From the NCBI GenBank assembly GCA_003117195.1, contig BDSI01000122.1, forward strand, positions 22,030 through 86,029: a stretch of DNA of 64,000 nt. The letters are read 5' to 3'. The notes beneath the pieces are model-generated. The model did not search any database, had not been told where the DNA came from, and saw only the letters and a program-made list of their open reading frames with translations. The translations under genes were made by a program, and so were the position numbers. Shown here one piece after another: positions 37,501 to 48,886 of this stretch (position 1 is the first letter of the stretch; the number at the start of each line of letters is the position of its first letter). The DNA comes from Eudorina sp. 2006-703-Eu-15. Lineage: Eukaryota > Chlorophyta > Chlorophyceae > Chlamydomonadales > Volvocaceae.

Positions 37501-40500
37501 TCCCTCCCTCCCTGCCTGCCTCCCTCCCGCTGTACGACATACACACACATCCAGTCCTCGCTCACCCCCGGGCGGCCTCGCCAGCCCCTCCAGCACTGCC
37601 CCCAGGTCCAACATCGCCACCGCCGCCAGAAGCGACACCGACTGGTCAGCCACCCGCCGGGCGGCGCGCTGCGGGGCCGTTGCCGCGGGTGACGAGGCGC
37701 CGGCGGCGGCGCCCAGCGGCAGCGTCGCCGGCCCCGCCGCCGCCGCGAGACGGTGATGGTCGTGCGCGCCAGCGGCGGGGGCCCACTGCGGCTGCGACGC
37801 CGTGACGTCGTACGGCATAGATGGTGTGTCGTACGTCACCTTGGCGCCCGGCGGCGGCAGGGGGATCGACTGGATCAGGAGCAGCAGCCTGAGGGGCGGG
37901 GGGGGGGGTCGGTGGGGGCCGCGAGAGGGCGGCGTGAGGCGCTGAGGCACGTGTAGAAAGGGCACCAAAGGGGAGGTGCGGCCCCCCCTCCGGGGAATAC
38001 GCCCCTGGCACGTGATGTCGCGGTCAGACCGGGGACAGAGGCCTTTGCCATGGTGCGCATCGCCGCCTCTCGACGCTAGGGTTCTCAACGCTGGGGTGAA
38101 GGTGTGCCATCGCATCAAGTACTCTACTCGGGGGAAAACGCGACAAAACCTGCAAAAACAAACCTTAGGCAGGGTCTGGATAGCCTATCCACACTGTTAC
38201 AGGTACACATCCCTGCCACCCTCCGGTGTGCCCCGGGTTATGTTTGTGGGTCTGGGCTCTTCCGTTGTAATCCCCGCCAAATTCCCCTCCCCATCCCCGG
38301 GTGCGCACCTCTCCACGAACCGGCTCCAGGGCTGCAGCTGCTGCCGCCACCGCTCCGCCCGCGGCCCCCTCAGCGCCGCCGTCAGCATCGCCCCCGCCAG
38401 CTCGGGCAGCAGCACCCGACCGTCCGCCCACAGCCCGCCGCCGCCGCCGCCGCCGCCACCGCCGCCGCCGCCCGGCGGAGACTGCTGCGCGGGCGCATCC
38501 ACGGCGGCGGCGGCGGCGGCGGCGCTGCCGCCGCCATGGCCCCCCCGGCCGAGTGTCAGCGGTAGGCACAGCAGGTCCAGGAGGGCCGCGGCGGCGACGG
38601 CCAGGAGCTGAGAGCTGACGTCATCGGGGTGAGCCAGACACGCAGCGGCGGCGATGACGGCCGCGGGGTACAGGCGCTGCGGCGGTAGCGGCGGCGGCGG
38701 CGGCGGCGGCGGCGGCACCGCCGCCGCCAGGGAATAGGTCTTCTTCGCCCCCGCTTGCGTGGTGTTCGCCGCGTGCGGCCGCGGGGGCTGTAGCACGTCG
38801 GACTGGGCGGCTGGCGGCGCTCGCAGTTGTAGCAGTTGCGTCACCTGGTCGGGCAGTAGCGGCGGCGGCGACGGCGAAGGCGCCGCCGCCGCCGTCGCCC
38901 TCCCTGCCGCGCCGGCGGGCCGACGCCAAGGTTTGGTGTATGCGGCCAGCAGGAGCTGCGCCGCCTCCCTGACCCGCGGGTCGGCCGCCAACCAGCGCCT
39001 CGCAAACACCGCCAGGTCGGGTTCCAGCATTGTAAGGCCCGGGTTCGCCCCCGGCGGCCGCGCCATTGGCGGCGCGGCGGTGCACACTGACCCGCGGGTC
39101 GGCGCAGCTACAGCGCCAAACGCCGGTACCTCGCCCTCGCCACTGCTGCCACCGCCGCCGCCGTCGTCTCCGCCATCGTCTGCCGCCGCCGCTCGATCCA
39201 TCGCCAGAGCGTTGCGGACGGTGACAAGGTACAGGTGGCGGACCTGACTGGCGGCGCGTACGGCAGTACGGGATGTCGTACTATCGAAGACCGCGGTCCC
39301 TTGGCCGTCCAGCGCGCCCGCCAGTGCAACGATGTGCAGCAGGCGCGCCGCCACGCAAGTGGAGTCACCAACGACCCACGGGTCAGCCGCCGGGGCCGGT
39401 CCCGGCGCCTGCGGCGGGAAAGCGATCCGTGGCAGCAAGGTCGAGTCGGGGGAGCCAGTCGAGGGAGCCGTTGCGGTGGCTCGGTCCGCCACCCTGCTCA
39501 ACCGCCCCCCTGCCCTCAAAGCGTGGGTCTATTCTCGCAATTAAGGAAATAGAACTCGTCTATCCGGAAAGGAATAACGTGAACACATTTTAGAGCCAGG
39601 GCGGTATGGGTAGGCCAGCGGCTCATCCTTTTTCTTTGTTTTCTAATCTGCCGTAGATAACTGCATCCTATCGCCTGTGTCGCCATCACCGGTCACTTCC
39701 ATCACGGTTATCGGTAATTCGGGCGGGTGTCCTCTGCTTCCGTCGCCTACATCGACTACTACGCTGGACTTTCGTTTCTCGCGGCTCAGTTATCTTTTAC
39801 ACATACACACGGGCGGGTTCCTTCCCTAAACACACATACACACACGCAGTTCGGGGGGCCACTAAGCACACGCCGCCCCCGCACCTGCGGCATCGCGAGC
39901 GCCACCGCGCCGCACGCCGAGACCACCGCCGGCTGCACCAACCGCGGCCCCGCAGGCTCGTCTCCTGCGCCGTGCTGCCAGTCGTCGTACACACCGTACA
40001 TCGACTCCGTGGGCAGGTGACGTGGCCGCCGCGGCGGCGACTGGGCCGCGCATGTGCCGCTGCCGCCGCCGCCCTGCGGGCTGCAGGCCGCCGACAATGC
40101 CGACAAGCCGTCAGGCGGCGGCGGCAGCACCGCCGCCGCCGCCGCCGCTGCGTCAGCATCGCCGCCGGATGCGGCATCACGGCCCATGGCCAGCGGCACC
40201 TCATAAGGCCCACTCGAGGTGTCAGTCTGCTCCGGCGGCGCCGAGTACGCCCGGTGGGGAGCACCGGTCGCTGGCGGCGCCGCCGCCGCCACCTGGTCGG
40301 GCACGCCGTCGGGGCCAGACGAGAATGTCGTCAGCCCTCTGTTGCCGCTGCCGCCGCTGGATCTAACCCACGGGTCGCCGGCGGCTGCGGCTCCGCCGAC
40401 CAGGATGCCCAGCTCCAGAAGGCTCGCCACCAGGGCCGCGTCGACCCGTGGGTCGGTCGTCCAGGAGTGGAGCACACTGACCAGCGACGCCAGTCCACGC

Positions 40501-40528
40501 TTGGCGCCGTCGCCGCCGCCGCCGCCAC

Positions 40529-40567
<39 letters not shown>

Positions 40568-43500
40568 GGGCAGCATCCGTCGCCGGCGGTTCGTCCAGCG
40601 AAGTCCTGCCGCTGGGCGGCCCGCCCTCGCTCGCACCCCCCAGGCTGCGCGCGCCCTCCAAACTCAATCGCGAGCAGCCGGGCCCGAGCCCGCCGCTGCC
40701 GCCATGTAACCCTTGGGTTCGTCTCGAGCCCCGCGCCACCCCTGCGGCCGCTGCCTCACGACGGGCAAACGGGCTGGGTGACGTGCTCACCGGCGGCGAA
40801 TGGCGGCTAAACGGCCCCGCCGCCGCCGCCGCCGCCGCGGCGGCGGCGCTGGCAGCGGCGGTCGGGTTCAGCTCTAGGGAGGGACGTCGGGACGGGCAGG
40901 GCGAAGCGGAGGGTGCGCTCGTCGCTGGGGAAATGCCGCCCGGCAGGGCGGGACTGCCGCCGCCGCCGGCGCTGCCGCGCGGCACGACCGACCCGCGGGG
41001 CAGTGGCCCACGCGGTACGGCAATCGGCGAGCTGACGCTTGCGGTGAGGGTGTTCGTGCTCGCGGCGGCGTCCGCCGCCGCCAGCGCCCGCAGCAGAGCC
41101 TCGCTGTCCACCGCCGCCAGCACCACGTCCTGCCGATGGCAGTGCATTGTACGGAAGGATCCGCCGTACGCCCACGAGGGCGCGAGGCGGGGGGTGGTTG
41201 ACGACGACGCGACCAGGGCGTCCGTGCCCGGCAACGAAGCTGCTGTGCTCGGCCCGGTGACATCCAACGGCCGGGTGCCGTACCCCGGGCTGTAGCTGCC
41301 GCCGCCGCCGCCGCCGCCGCTGCCGCCGCCGCTGCTCTGCAGTGCCCCAGGGCCGTCGTGCATCCCCAGGTGCATCCTCGACCGCCACAGGTGGTGGGGG
41401 TGCTGAGGGTGGTGGTACGGGTGTGGATGTGAGGGCTGCGTGTGTGGCTGCTGTTGGGGCTGGGGCTGGGGCTGGGGTTGGAGCTGGGGTTGTGGATGGT
41501 GGGAGGGAAGGTGGCGGACCTGGATGTGCGGGTGAGGTGGGTGGGTTGGGTGAGGCGGGTGGGTTGGGGGACTGCTCTTCGAGAGCGACAGCAGCTGGAA
41601 GCCGGGGGGACTGCTGTGGTGGGGTTGCAGCGTTGTCGTCGGCGTCGTCGTCGTCGGCGGCGGCAGGTGGGCATTCGCGCCCGCGACGGCCGCCAGCGAA
41701 TGGCGGCCATTGAGCGCGCCGCCAGTCGAGGTGCGCGCCGGAGGCGGCAAAACCGCCGCCGCCGACGACGACGTCGACGCGGCGGCGGCGCCAGCGCCAG
41801 CGGCGGCCGGACCGGCCTCCAGGATGGCGGCGGCTTCGCAACCGACAACGACGCGGTCCAGGGAGGGCGCAGCGGGCGAGATGTCGTACACTGCTACCGT
41901 CCACTGACCCAGCGGGTCGCGGCCGCCACACGCCAAGAAGCCCCTGCGGTCCGGTTCCAGTCAAGAGCCCAGTCCAGGGAGGAAAGGGAAGGGAGGGCAG
42001 TGTACGGCACCGTTAAGCGAAGCGCGGTGGACGGACGTCCCACAATCAGCACCGCTCCGCCCCCCATGCAACTTCGAACTCACAACCCTCGAACTCACAA
42101 CCCTCGAACTCTTAACCTTCGCCCCCATGCAACTTCGAACTCACAACCCTCGAACTCACAAACGTCGAACTCTTAACCTTCGAACTCTTAACCTTCGAAC
42201 TCTTAAACCCGCATCTCCACCCCCCACCCCGACCCGGTCTCGTCAGAATACGGAACCGGCCTCACATGCACCCCGTGACGTGACGTGACGTGACGCGGCG
42301 GACGTACCGTACATTCAGAATTTTCAGATGCACGGACTGGGACACACCGGTCGGGCGGTCCGGGTAGGGCAGGTTTCTCTACGGGGTCTCCCTAAGGGGT
42401 TTCTCAAGAGGGGTCTCTCTAGGGGGTCTCTCTAAGGGGCTTCCGTTTCCACAGGCCTCCGTTAGTCAGCACACGCGGACGCGGGGGCCCTCGCGCGCGC
42501 CGTGGTGTCGCACCTGCGGAAGCTCCACGACACCACGTCCGGCATGCCGTACGGAAACGTACGGCACACCCGCATCACGGCCCGCCGCTCCAGGCACACC
42601 AGCGCCACGCTGCCGTCCTCCGCCGCGCTCACGACGCAGCGGCGGTACTCGGGCGGCGCGAGCGCGTCGGCGCCGCGTGGCAGCAGCACCCGCCGTACAG
42701 CCGCGCCGTGGGGGTGCAGCGCGAACAGCGGGGCGCCGAAGGCGGCGGCGGCGGTGTGCCAGCCGCGCAGGGAGCCGTCCGACCCGCCGGTCAGCAACAC
42801 CCGCGCGGGGCAGGCGGCGGCGTGGGGGCAGCTGACGGCGGCGCCGGCGGTGGTGGTGGTGGTGGAGTAGGCCGTGGGGTAGGCGGGGGAGGCTGGCGGC
42901 GAGGGCGCGGGCGAGGAGGCCGAGTGGTGGGCGGCGAGAGACGAGGCGGAGGGGCCGGGGCCTCCGCCCAGGGCGCACACCGGCACCTCCAGCTGGGGAG
43001 GGGCGGAGGGCCGGAGGGCCGAGGAGGGAGGGGAGGGCCGGAGGGCCGAGGAGGGAGGGGAGGGCCGGAGGGCCGAGGAGGGGGAGGGGAGGGGAGGGCC
43101 GGAGGGCCGAGGAGGGAGGGGAGGGCCGGAGGGCCGAGGAGGGAGGGGAGGGCCGGAGGGCCGAGGAGGGAGGGGAGGGCCGGAGGGCCGAGGAGGGAGG
43201 GGAGGGCCGGAGGGCCGAGGAGGGAGGGGAGGGCCGGAGGGCCGGAGGGCCGCGGAGGGAGGTGAGGGCAAGGCAAAAAGGGGAGCAGGGGGCAGGGGGT
43301 CAGGACGACAGCTGGCGAAGCAGCAGAGCGCAGGGGATTTCGAAAGGCGAACCCCAAACCCCAAAACCCAAAACCCAGGAGCGATCCCGGGCCCACCCAG
43401 ACGTATGATGTGCTCAGGGAGCAGGGGGACATGGGGCTCACTGCCGCTCACTCACTGCCGCTCACTCACTGCCGCTCACTCACTGCTCTCACCTGACACG

Positions 43501-46500
43501 TGACTGGCCCGATGTGGCCCCGGAGGCAGCCCACGCGGCGAGGATGAAACGAACCCGCCGCCGCCGCCGCCGTTCCCGCCACCCCATCTTCCGCCGGGTC
43601 CGTGTGAGGTAGTACACTTGCCGTACTGGGGCTGCCGCCGCCGCCGTCGCAGGCCCCGCCGCCGCCGTCCGCGGTCCCGTTGCACAGCTGCGGCGAGGAG
43701 CCACCGGCGGCAGCGCAAGGCGCGGCGGGCGCCCGGGCCCTTACGCCGGCTGCGGACTTCGACTGGCGGCGCGGGGGCAGCTGCCGGTGCGCCGCGGCGG
43801 CGGCGTACGCGCCGGCGTCACAGTAATGCACCGTACCATCTGCCGTACAGTGCAGTACGACTGCCTCGCCGGTGGCGGTGCCGTCACACACGACGACGGA
43901 TGCTGAGACCACGACCGTCTCGGCCGCCGCCGCCGCCGCTGCCGCCGCCGCCGCCGCCGCTTCCTCGTCAAGTCGTTCGGCAACCGCGCCCGCCACCCGT
44001 CCATCCTCGACGTCGGAGTCCGCCCGCCATGTATCCCGTACCCGACTCGTTTCACGCCGTACGTCTGCGAGCTTGCAACGGCCTTTGCAGTACGACACGT
44101 CCCATCGCTCGTACAAATACGCGGGCACACCAACGGGGACGACGGCACCGCCGGCACTGCCGCTCGACAGCTTCCGGCTTTGATCCGCCGCCAGCCCGCC
44201 GCCGCCGGCGTCCATGCCGGACGCGCGCGAGGGTCCGCCGGCGGCGGCGGCGGCGGCGGTGGCGGCGGTGAACCCGCTTCCGCTGCGCACACGTTTCGTG
44301 CCGTACAAGGTGCCGATCCCCCTGCGGCGTGCCTGGTCAGCGTCCGCGTCCCACGCGACATCGTCATCACTACCGCCGCCGCTGCCGCCAGCGGTGTCGT
44401 CACGCGGCAGCCGCTCCGCGGCCCTCCCTGGAGTGTCCTGACCGGTACGGTCCCGGCGATCCGGCAATGCGCCACATCCCATGATGCACTCCCCCGCGGC
44501 CCCAAACGTCCCATGGGTCGGGGTCGTCATCCGCCCTGCGGCCGCGTCGCCGCCGCTGCCCTGTAATTGACGATGGCACGCGCCGCGGCGGCGGCCCGCC
44601 ATCTGCGCCCGCGCGGCCGAACGCCCCAGCCAGCCGTCGTGCAACGTCCCCACCCGCGGCGCGGGGTCCGGCAGCGCCGCCGCCGCCGCCGGCGATTCGT
44701 ACAAATCCAGCGGCCCGTTCGCGGGTCGCCACGATCCGCCCACCAGGCGCCGCCCCGCCACCAGAGGCCACTGGAGCACTGCGGCGGTGGGCGGCAGGGT
44801 GCCGTCGCCGCGGCGGCGGTGGCAGTGCACGCCCAGCACCCATCCCGCCGCTGCGCCCGCGCCGCCGCCGCCGCCGCCACCGCCGCGGCGGCCCGCGCTC
44901 GAGTCCGCCGACGCTGGCAGATACCCACAGAAACCCCGACAGGGGTCCAACCCTCGGCCCCTGCCCAGCGCCAGGGCCCTATGCGGCGGCGACGACGACG
45001 ACGACGACGACGGAGATGCGCCCGTGGTGGACGCTTCGCCTCCGCCTCCGCCTCCGAGCCGCCCCCGCGCGCCGGTGGACGTTGGCAGCTCCGCCGCCGC
45101 CGGCGTGTGCAACTCCTGTACGGCAAGTATCCGCCCGTCTGACGTCAGCGACACCACTTGCTGGCGGCCGACGGCGTCCCACCCGAGCGCTTGCAGGACC
45201 ACGACGGCGGCAGTAGCAGTAGCTGTAGCTGTAGCAGCAGTAGCTGTAGCATGTGTACGATGGCCGGCAGAGGTAGGTCCCAGGGGCGCCAGACGTGGGG
45301 TCGGCGGCTGTAGCGTTCCTGGCTCCGGGGCAAGGCCGTTCTGCGGCTGCGTGTGGTGCTGCTGTAGCTGGTCCTGCAGTTGCTGCTGCGGCTGCTGCTG
45401 CTGCCGGTGGCCCTGGTCCTGCCCCTGGACCTGTGGGTCGGTGAGGGGCGGCTCCGGGCTCAACAGCGGCGGCGGCTGCTCAGAGGCCGACGGAGAGGAC
45501 GGCGGGGAGGCCGCCTGCCCCTGCCGCTCGCCCTGCGGCTGCGGCTGCGGCTGCGGCTGCGGCTGCGGGAGGTACACCGCGAAGGAGAGGCGGGCCAGGT
45601 CGGAAGCGCCGCCGGACAGCCAGTCAGCGGCGGCGGCGGCGGAGGCGGCGGAGGCGGAGGCGGAGGCGGAAGCGGCGGAGGCGGGGGCCGCGCTGTCCGC
45701 CGCGACGCTGCTGCTGACGCTGCCCGACCCGCCGATGCCGCTGTGCGGGGCAGCCCCGACCGCACCAGGCGAGGTAGGTGACTCCAGGGGAGGTGTGGCG
45801 GTTAGGGGCAGGGAACTGCCAAGCGGCGGCGGCGGCGGCAGCGACGGCCCGGGTAACGAGGGCGGCGGCGAGGCGGACCCCTGGGTGGAGGATGAGACTG
45901 AGGGCGAGGGCGAGGCGGGGGCCGCCGCGGCGGAGCCGCAAAGTGGGGTCTCGGCGGCCGCGGCTGGCCGCGCCGTCCGCTGCGCCGGCTCCGCGTCCCC
46001 CGCGCCGCTCAGAAGGAGCAGATGCGTGGCGGCGCGAACTGCGGGCGGCTGCCGGTGCCGGTGCTGCTCCGGATACTGCTGCTGCCGCCCCTTCTGCTGG
46101 CCCTTCCCCGCAGTCCAGCGGGGGCCACCTCCGCCGTCCCCAAGGTAGGGCTGTGTGGGCACCGACTCCTCCGCGTCGGAATCCGACTCATTGGTCGCGG
46201 CCGCGGCTCCGCCGCCGCCGCCGTCGCCGTCATGTGTGCCTGTTCGCTGACGGCCCGACGGTGCCACCACCGCCGCCGCCGCCGGCGGCACCGCCGTCGC
46301 CCCAGGCTGCTGCATCAGGTTGATACGGCACCTGGCGACGTACGACATGCGGATGGCCTGACTGCCGTCGCCGCCGGCGGCGGCGGCGGCGGCACCTGCC
46401 GGCGGCGGCGGTATCACCCGCCAGCACGCCTCCATGACGATCCAGGCGTCCACCGCCCCCAGCAGCGCCCAACGGAGGTCCGGGCTCACCGCCGCCGCCA

Positions 46501-48886
46501 GCAACGGTTCCCGCAGGTACTTAGACACCCGGGGTGGGGACCTGGCGGGGGCGGCCCGACGCGGGTGCAGCTGCCAGTCGGTGCTGTCTTCGTCCGCGCC
46601 GCCGCCGCCGCCGTCGGCGGCGGCGGCGGCGGCGGCGGCCGCGTCGTCGTCGTCGTCCGTCACGGCTGAGGTCCCAACGGAATGCGCCGCCAGCCGCGCG
46701 TGCTGTTCATGGGGATTGTACGGGACAACACATCCGTACAATGCGCCCATCGGCGTCACCGCCACCGCCACTGCGACGGATTCCTCATCCTCCATCGCCG
46801 CCGCCGCCGCCGCCGCGGTCGCCGCAACGCGCTCAGCGTCGCTGGAGCCGGCGTCACGGCCGACCCCCGCCGCCTTCTGGCCGCCGGCGACGCCGACGTC
46901 CGCACATCGACGCGGACCCGCAAACGCGGCGTCTGGCGTCGAACTCCGTCTCCGTACAACAGTACGACACCCCCACGCAAGGCACAGCAACGCCGCGGCG
47001 GGGTCCGCGGCAGCTGCGGCGCCGTCCTGCCCGTCGGCCTCCGCCCAGGGCGGCGGCGCCAGGCGCTGCGTCGACGTCGGAGACGTCTCCCCGGCGGCGG
47101 CGGCGGCGGCGCCGCCGCCACCGCCGCCGCCGCCGCTGCGGAAGCGCATTTGCGCCGCCGCTTCCAGGTCCACCCACACGAGCTGCTGCAGCGCGTGCAT
47201 GTACAGCGCCTGAGCGACGCACAGCGAGCGCCAGTCAATCAACAGCAGCACCGGGCCCCGGGCGGGGCAGGCCGCGGCAGACGCTGACCCATGGGTCGGC
47301 TGCGGCGCCTGGGTCGAGGCTCGCTGGTGCGGCGGAGGATCCGGCCGCAGTGGGTGCTGGGTTCCTTCTGAGGGGACGGGCACTGCCGCCAGCAGCCAGG
47401 AGGAGGTGCGGGGCTCCAGCTGGGGCAGGAAATACAGTGAGGGGAGGGGGTTGGAGCGAAATAGGGAGGGGGTAAGAATGAAAAGAGGAAACAGGGAGGG
47501 GAGGGGTGAGAGTGGGCACTAGGGGATGCGGAGGAGAGAGGAAGAGGGGGCCGGTTCCAGACGGGAGGCAGGACCTCCAGGACGAAGCGAGGAGGGAGGG
47601 AGGGAGGGAGGGAGAGAAAGACGATAAGCGGTACGCAACGCACTGCGGGGTCAGCTGCGGGGTGGGGCGAAAGGACAGCGGGTCAAGGGGGGTTGATGGC
47701 CGGCGGGAGGCGTCGGGGCGAGGGCCGATGTCGCGGGGTACGGCACCGTACCGCACAGCTGAGGGAGGCTGCCCCTCCTGGGGGACGGGCCAGCTGCCGG
47801 GGCTCAGCTACTGGGGCCCCAAACACAGTCCCCCCTCCCCTCCCCTCCCCGCCCAGCCTCCGCCCCCACCTGCCCGGCTCCAGGGGGGGCCCCGAACACC
47901 GCCGTCGCCAGGTCGGGGATGGTCCTCTGCAGTTCGCAGCGGCCGCAGGGCTCCCTCCACAGGCAGCAGCCGCCCACCTCGTCCACACTCACCAGGTGGG
48001 TGGAGCCGTCATCGCCTTTACCTGGGGGGGTAGGGAGGCGGGGTAGAGGGGTAGGGGGGTAGGGAGGCGGGGTAGGGGGGCGGGATAGGGCGGGTAGGGG
48101 TAGGCTGCTGCTGCTGCTGCGTGGAGGGGTTTCGGAGTGCGGTAGGGGCCGTGTATGGGCCCGGCCGGGGGAGCTCGTCCCTGGCTGTGGTGGTGGCTTG
48201 CGGGACGGAGGGCCCAGTTACGGGCCCCGCAGAGAAGGGGTCCGGGTCACGCTGGCCGGGAGGACACTCCAATTCCTTTGCTGTCCGGGGGGGAGGGCCC
48301 GCACGGGTGGGTGAACCCAGTTGGCTTGCCCGTTGTCACTCCCCCATCGTGGCCCCCAACCCGGGCAGTGCCACCGGTGGACAGACAGTAGCATAACTCG
48401 GTGAGTCATAACACATGCGAGTTGATGAGGGGAAGGGAGAATGGGTCCCATGCGCGCTGTTGACTGGGAGGTGGTTGGGCTGCAGGGAGGGAGGGAAGGG
48501 AGGGCTCGCACGGCCAGCGCGTTGCCGCCCCCCGTTACCACCCGGACCCACCTTGCAGGCCCGCAGCAAGGTGTCGTATCGCGCGTGTGTGGCCGACCAA
48601 CATGACTGCCGCCCGAGGAGGGGCCACCGGGTCAAGGTGCCACCTGTGTGCGGTGCGGGATGATATCGCGCATGGATGATGTGCGCCGTCGGGATGCGGA
48701 AGCCCGGACGCGCAGGACACGGACTTGCATGATTGCAGTGAGTATGGTGGATTTGACTGACCGTATGATGGCTCCATCGGATCCGCCCGTGTACACCCAA
48801 GCTCGGCCCGCATCTACCGCGACACAGGTCACGGCATGGCTAGGCGGCGAGGGCGACCAGAAGACTCGGACGGCCGGCTCGTCCAT
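34503..48886 (-). CDS. WDR7/rabconnectin-3 beta-like WD40 protein, very long
   Basis: Exons in transcript order: 48886-48762, 48643-48552, 48021-47870, 47419-43493, 42992-42514, 41943-39885, 39528-38309, 37888-37566, 37173-36938, 35830-35462, 35105-34503. All phases close, giving about 3,194 residues. N-terminal WD repeats include VYTGGSDGAIIRWHL, MLVGHTRAIRHLA and HLVSVDEVGGCCLW. A second cluster includes GCLRGHIGPVTCQ, LLTGGSDGSLRGWH and CVVSAAEDGSVALVCLERR. An alpha-helical region follows (DPRVREAAQLLLAAYTKPW, PAAVIAAAACLAHPDD), then a C-terminal WD region (FVTVYDMEHGNATWQLPL). This order fits WDR7, the partner of DMXL proteins in V-ATPase assembly and vesicle traffic. Members are usually about 1,500 residues; the excess is Ala/Gly/Pro/Gln runs inside two giant exons. 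The 39528 acceptor (AATAG) is the least certain junction. Confidence 0.85.
36172..36340. repeat. 18-bp minisatellite (GCCCCTCCCGCCACCCAG)
   Basis: About nine units in the WDR7-like intron between exons 37173-36938 and 35830-35462. Confidence 0.92.
42060..42215. repeat. 15-bp minisatellite (CTCACAACCCTCGAA / CTCTTAACCTTCGAA)
   Basis: Two alternating variants of one 15-base unit, with a duplicated block CGCCCCCATGCAACTTCGAA, in a WDR7-like intron. A second short array (GGGTCTCTCTAGG-type) lies at 42375-42440 in the same intron. Confidence 0.9.
43005..43262. repeat. 27-bp minisatellite (GGAGGGCCGAGGAGGGAGGGGAGGGCC)
   Basis: About nine units directly upstream, on the gene strand, of the 3' splice site at 42993 in the WDR7-like gene. 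The unit read on the gene strand is C-rich and supplies the polypyrimidine tract. Confidence 0.92.
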
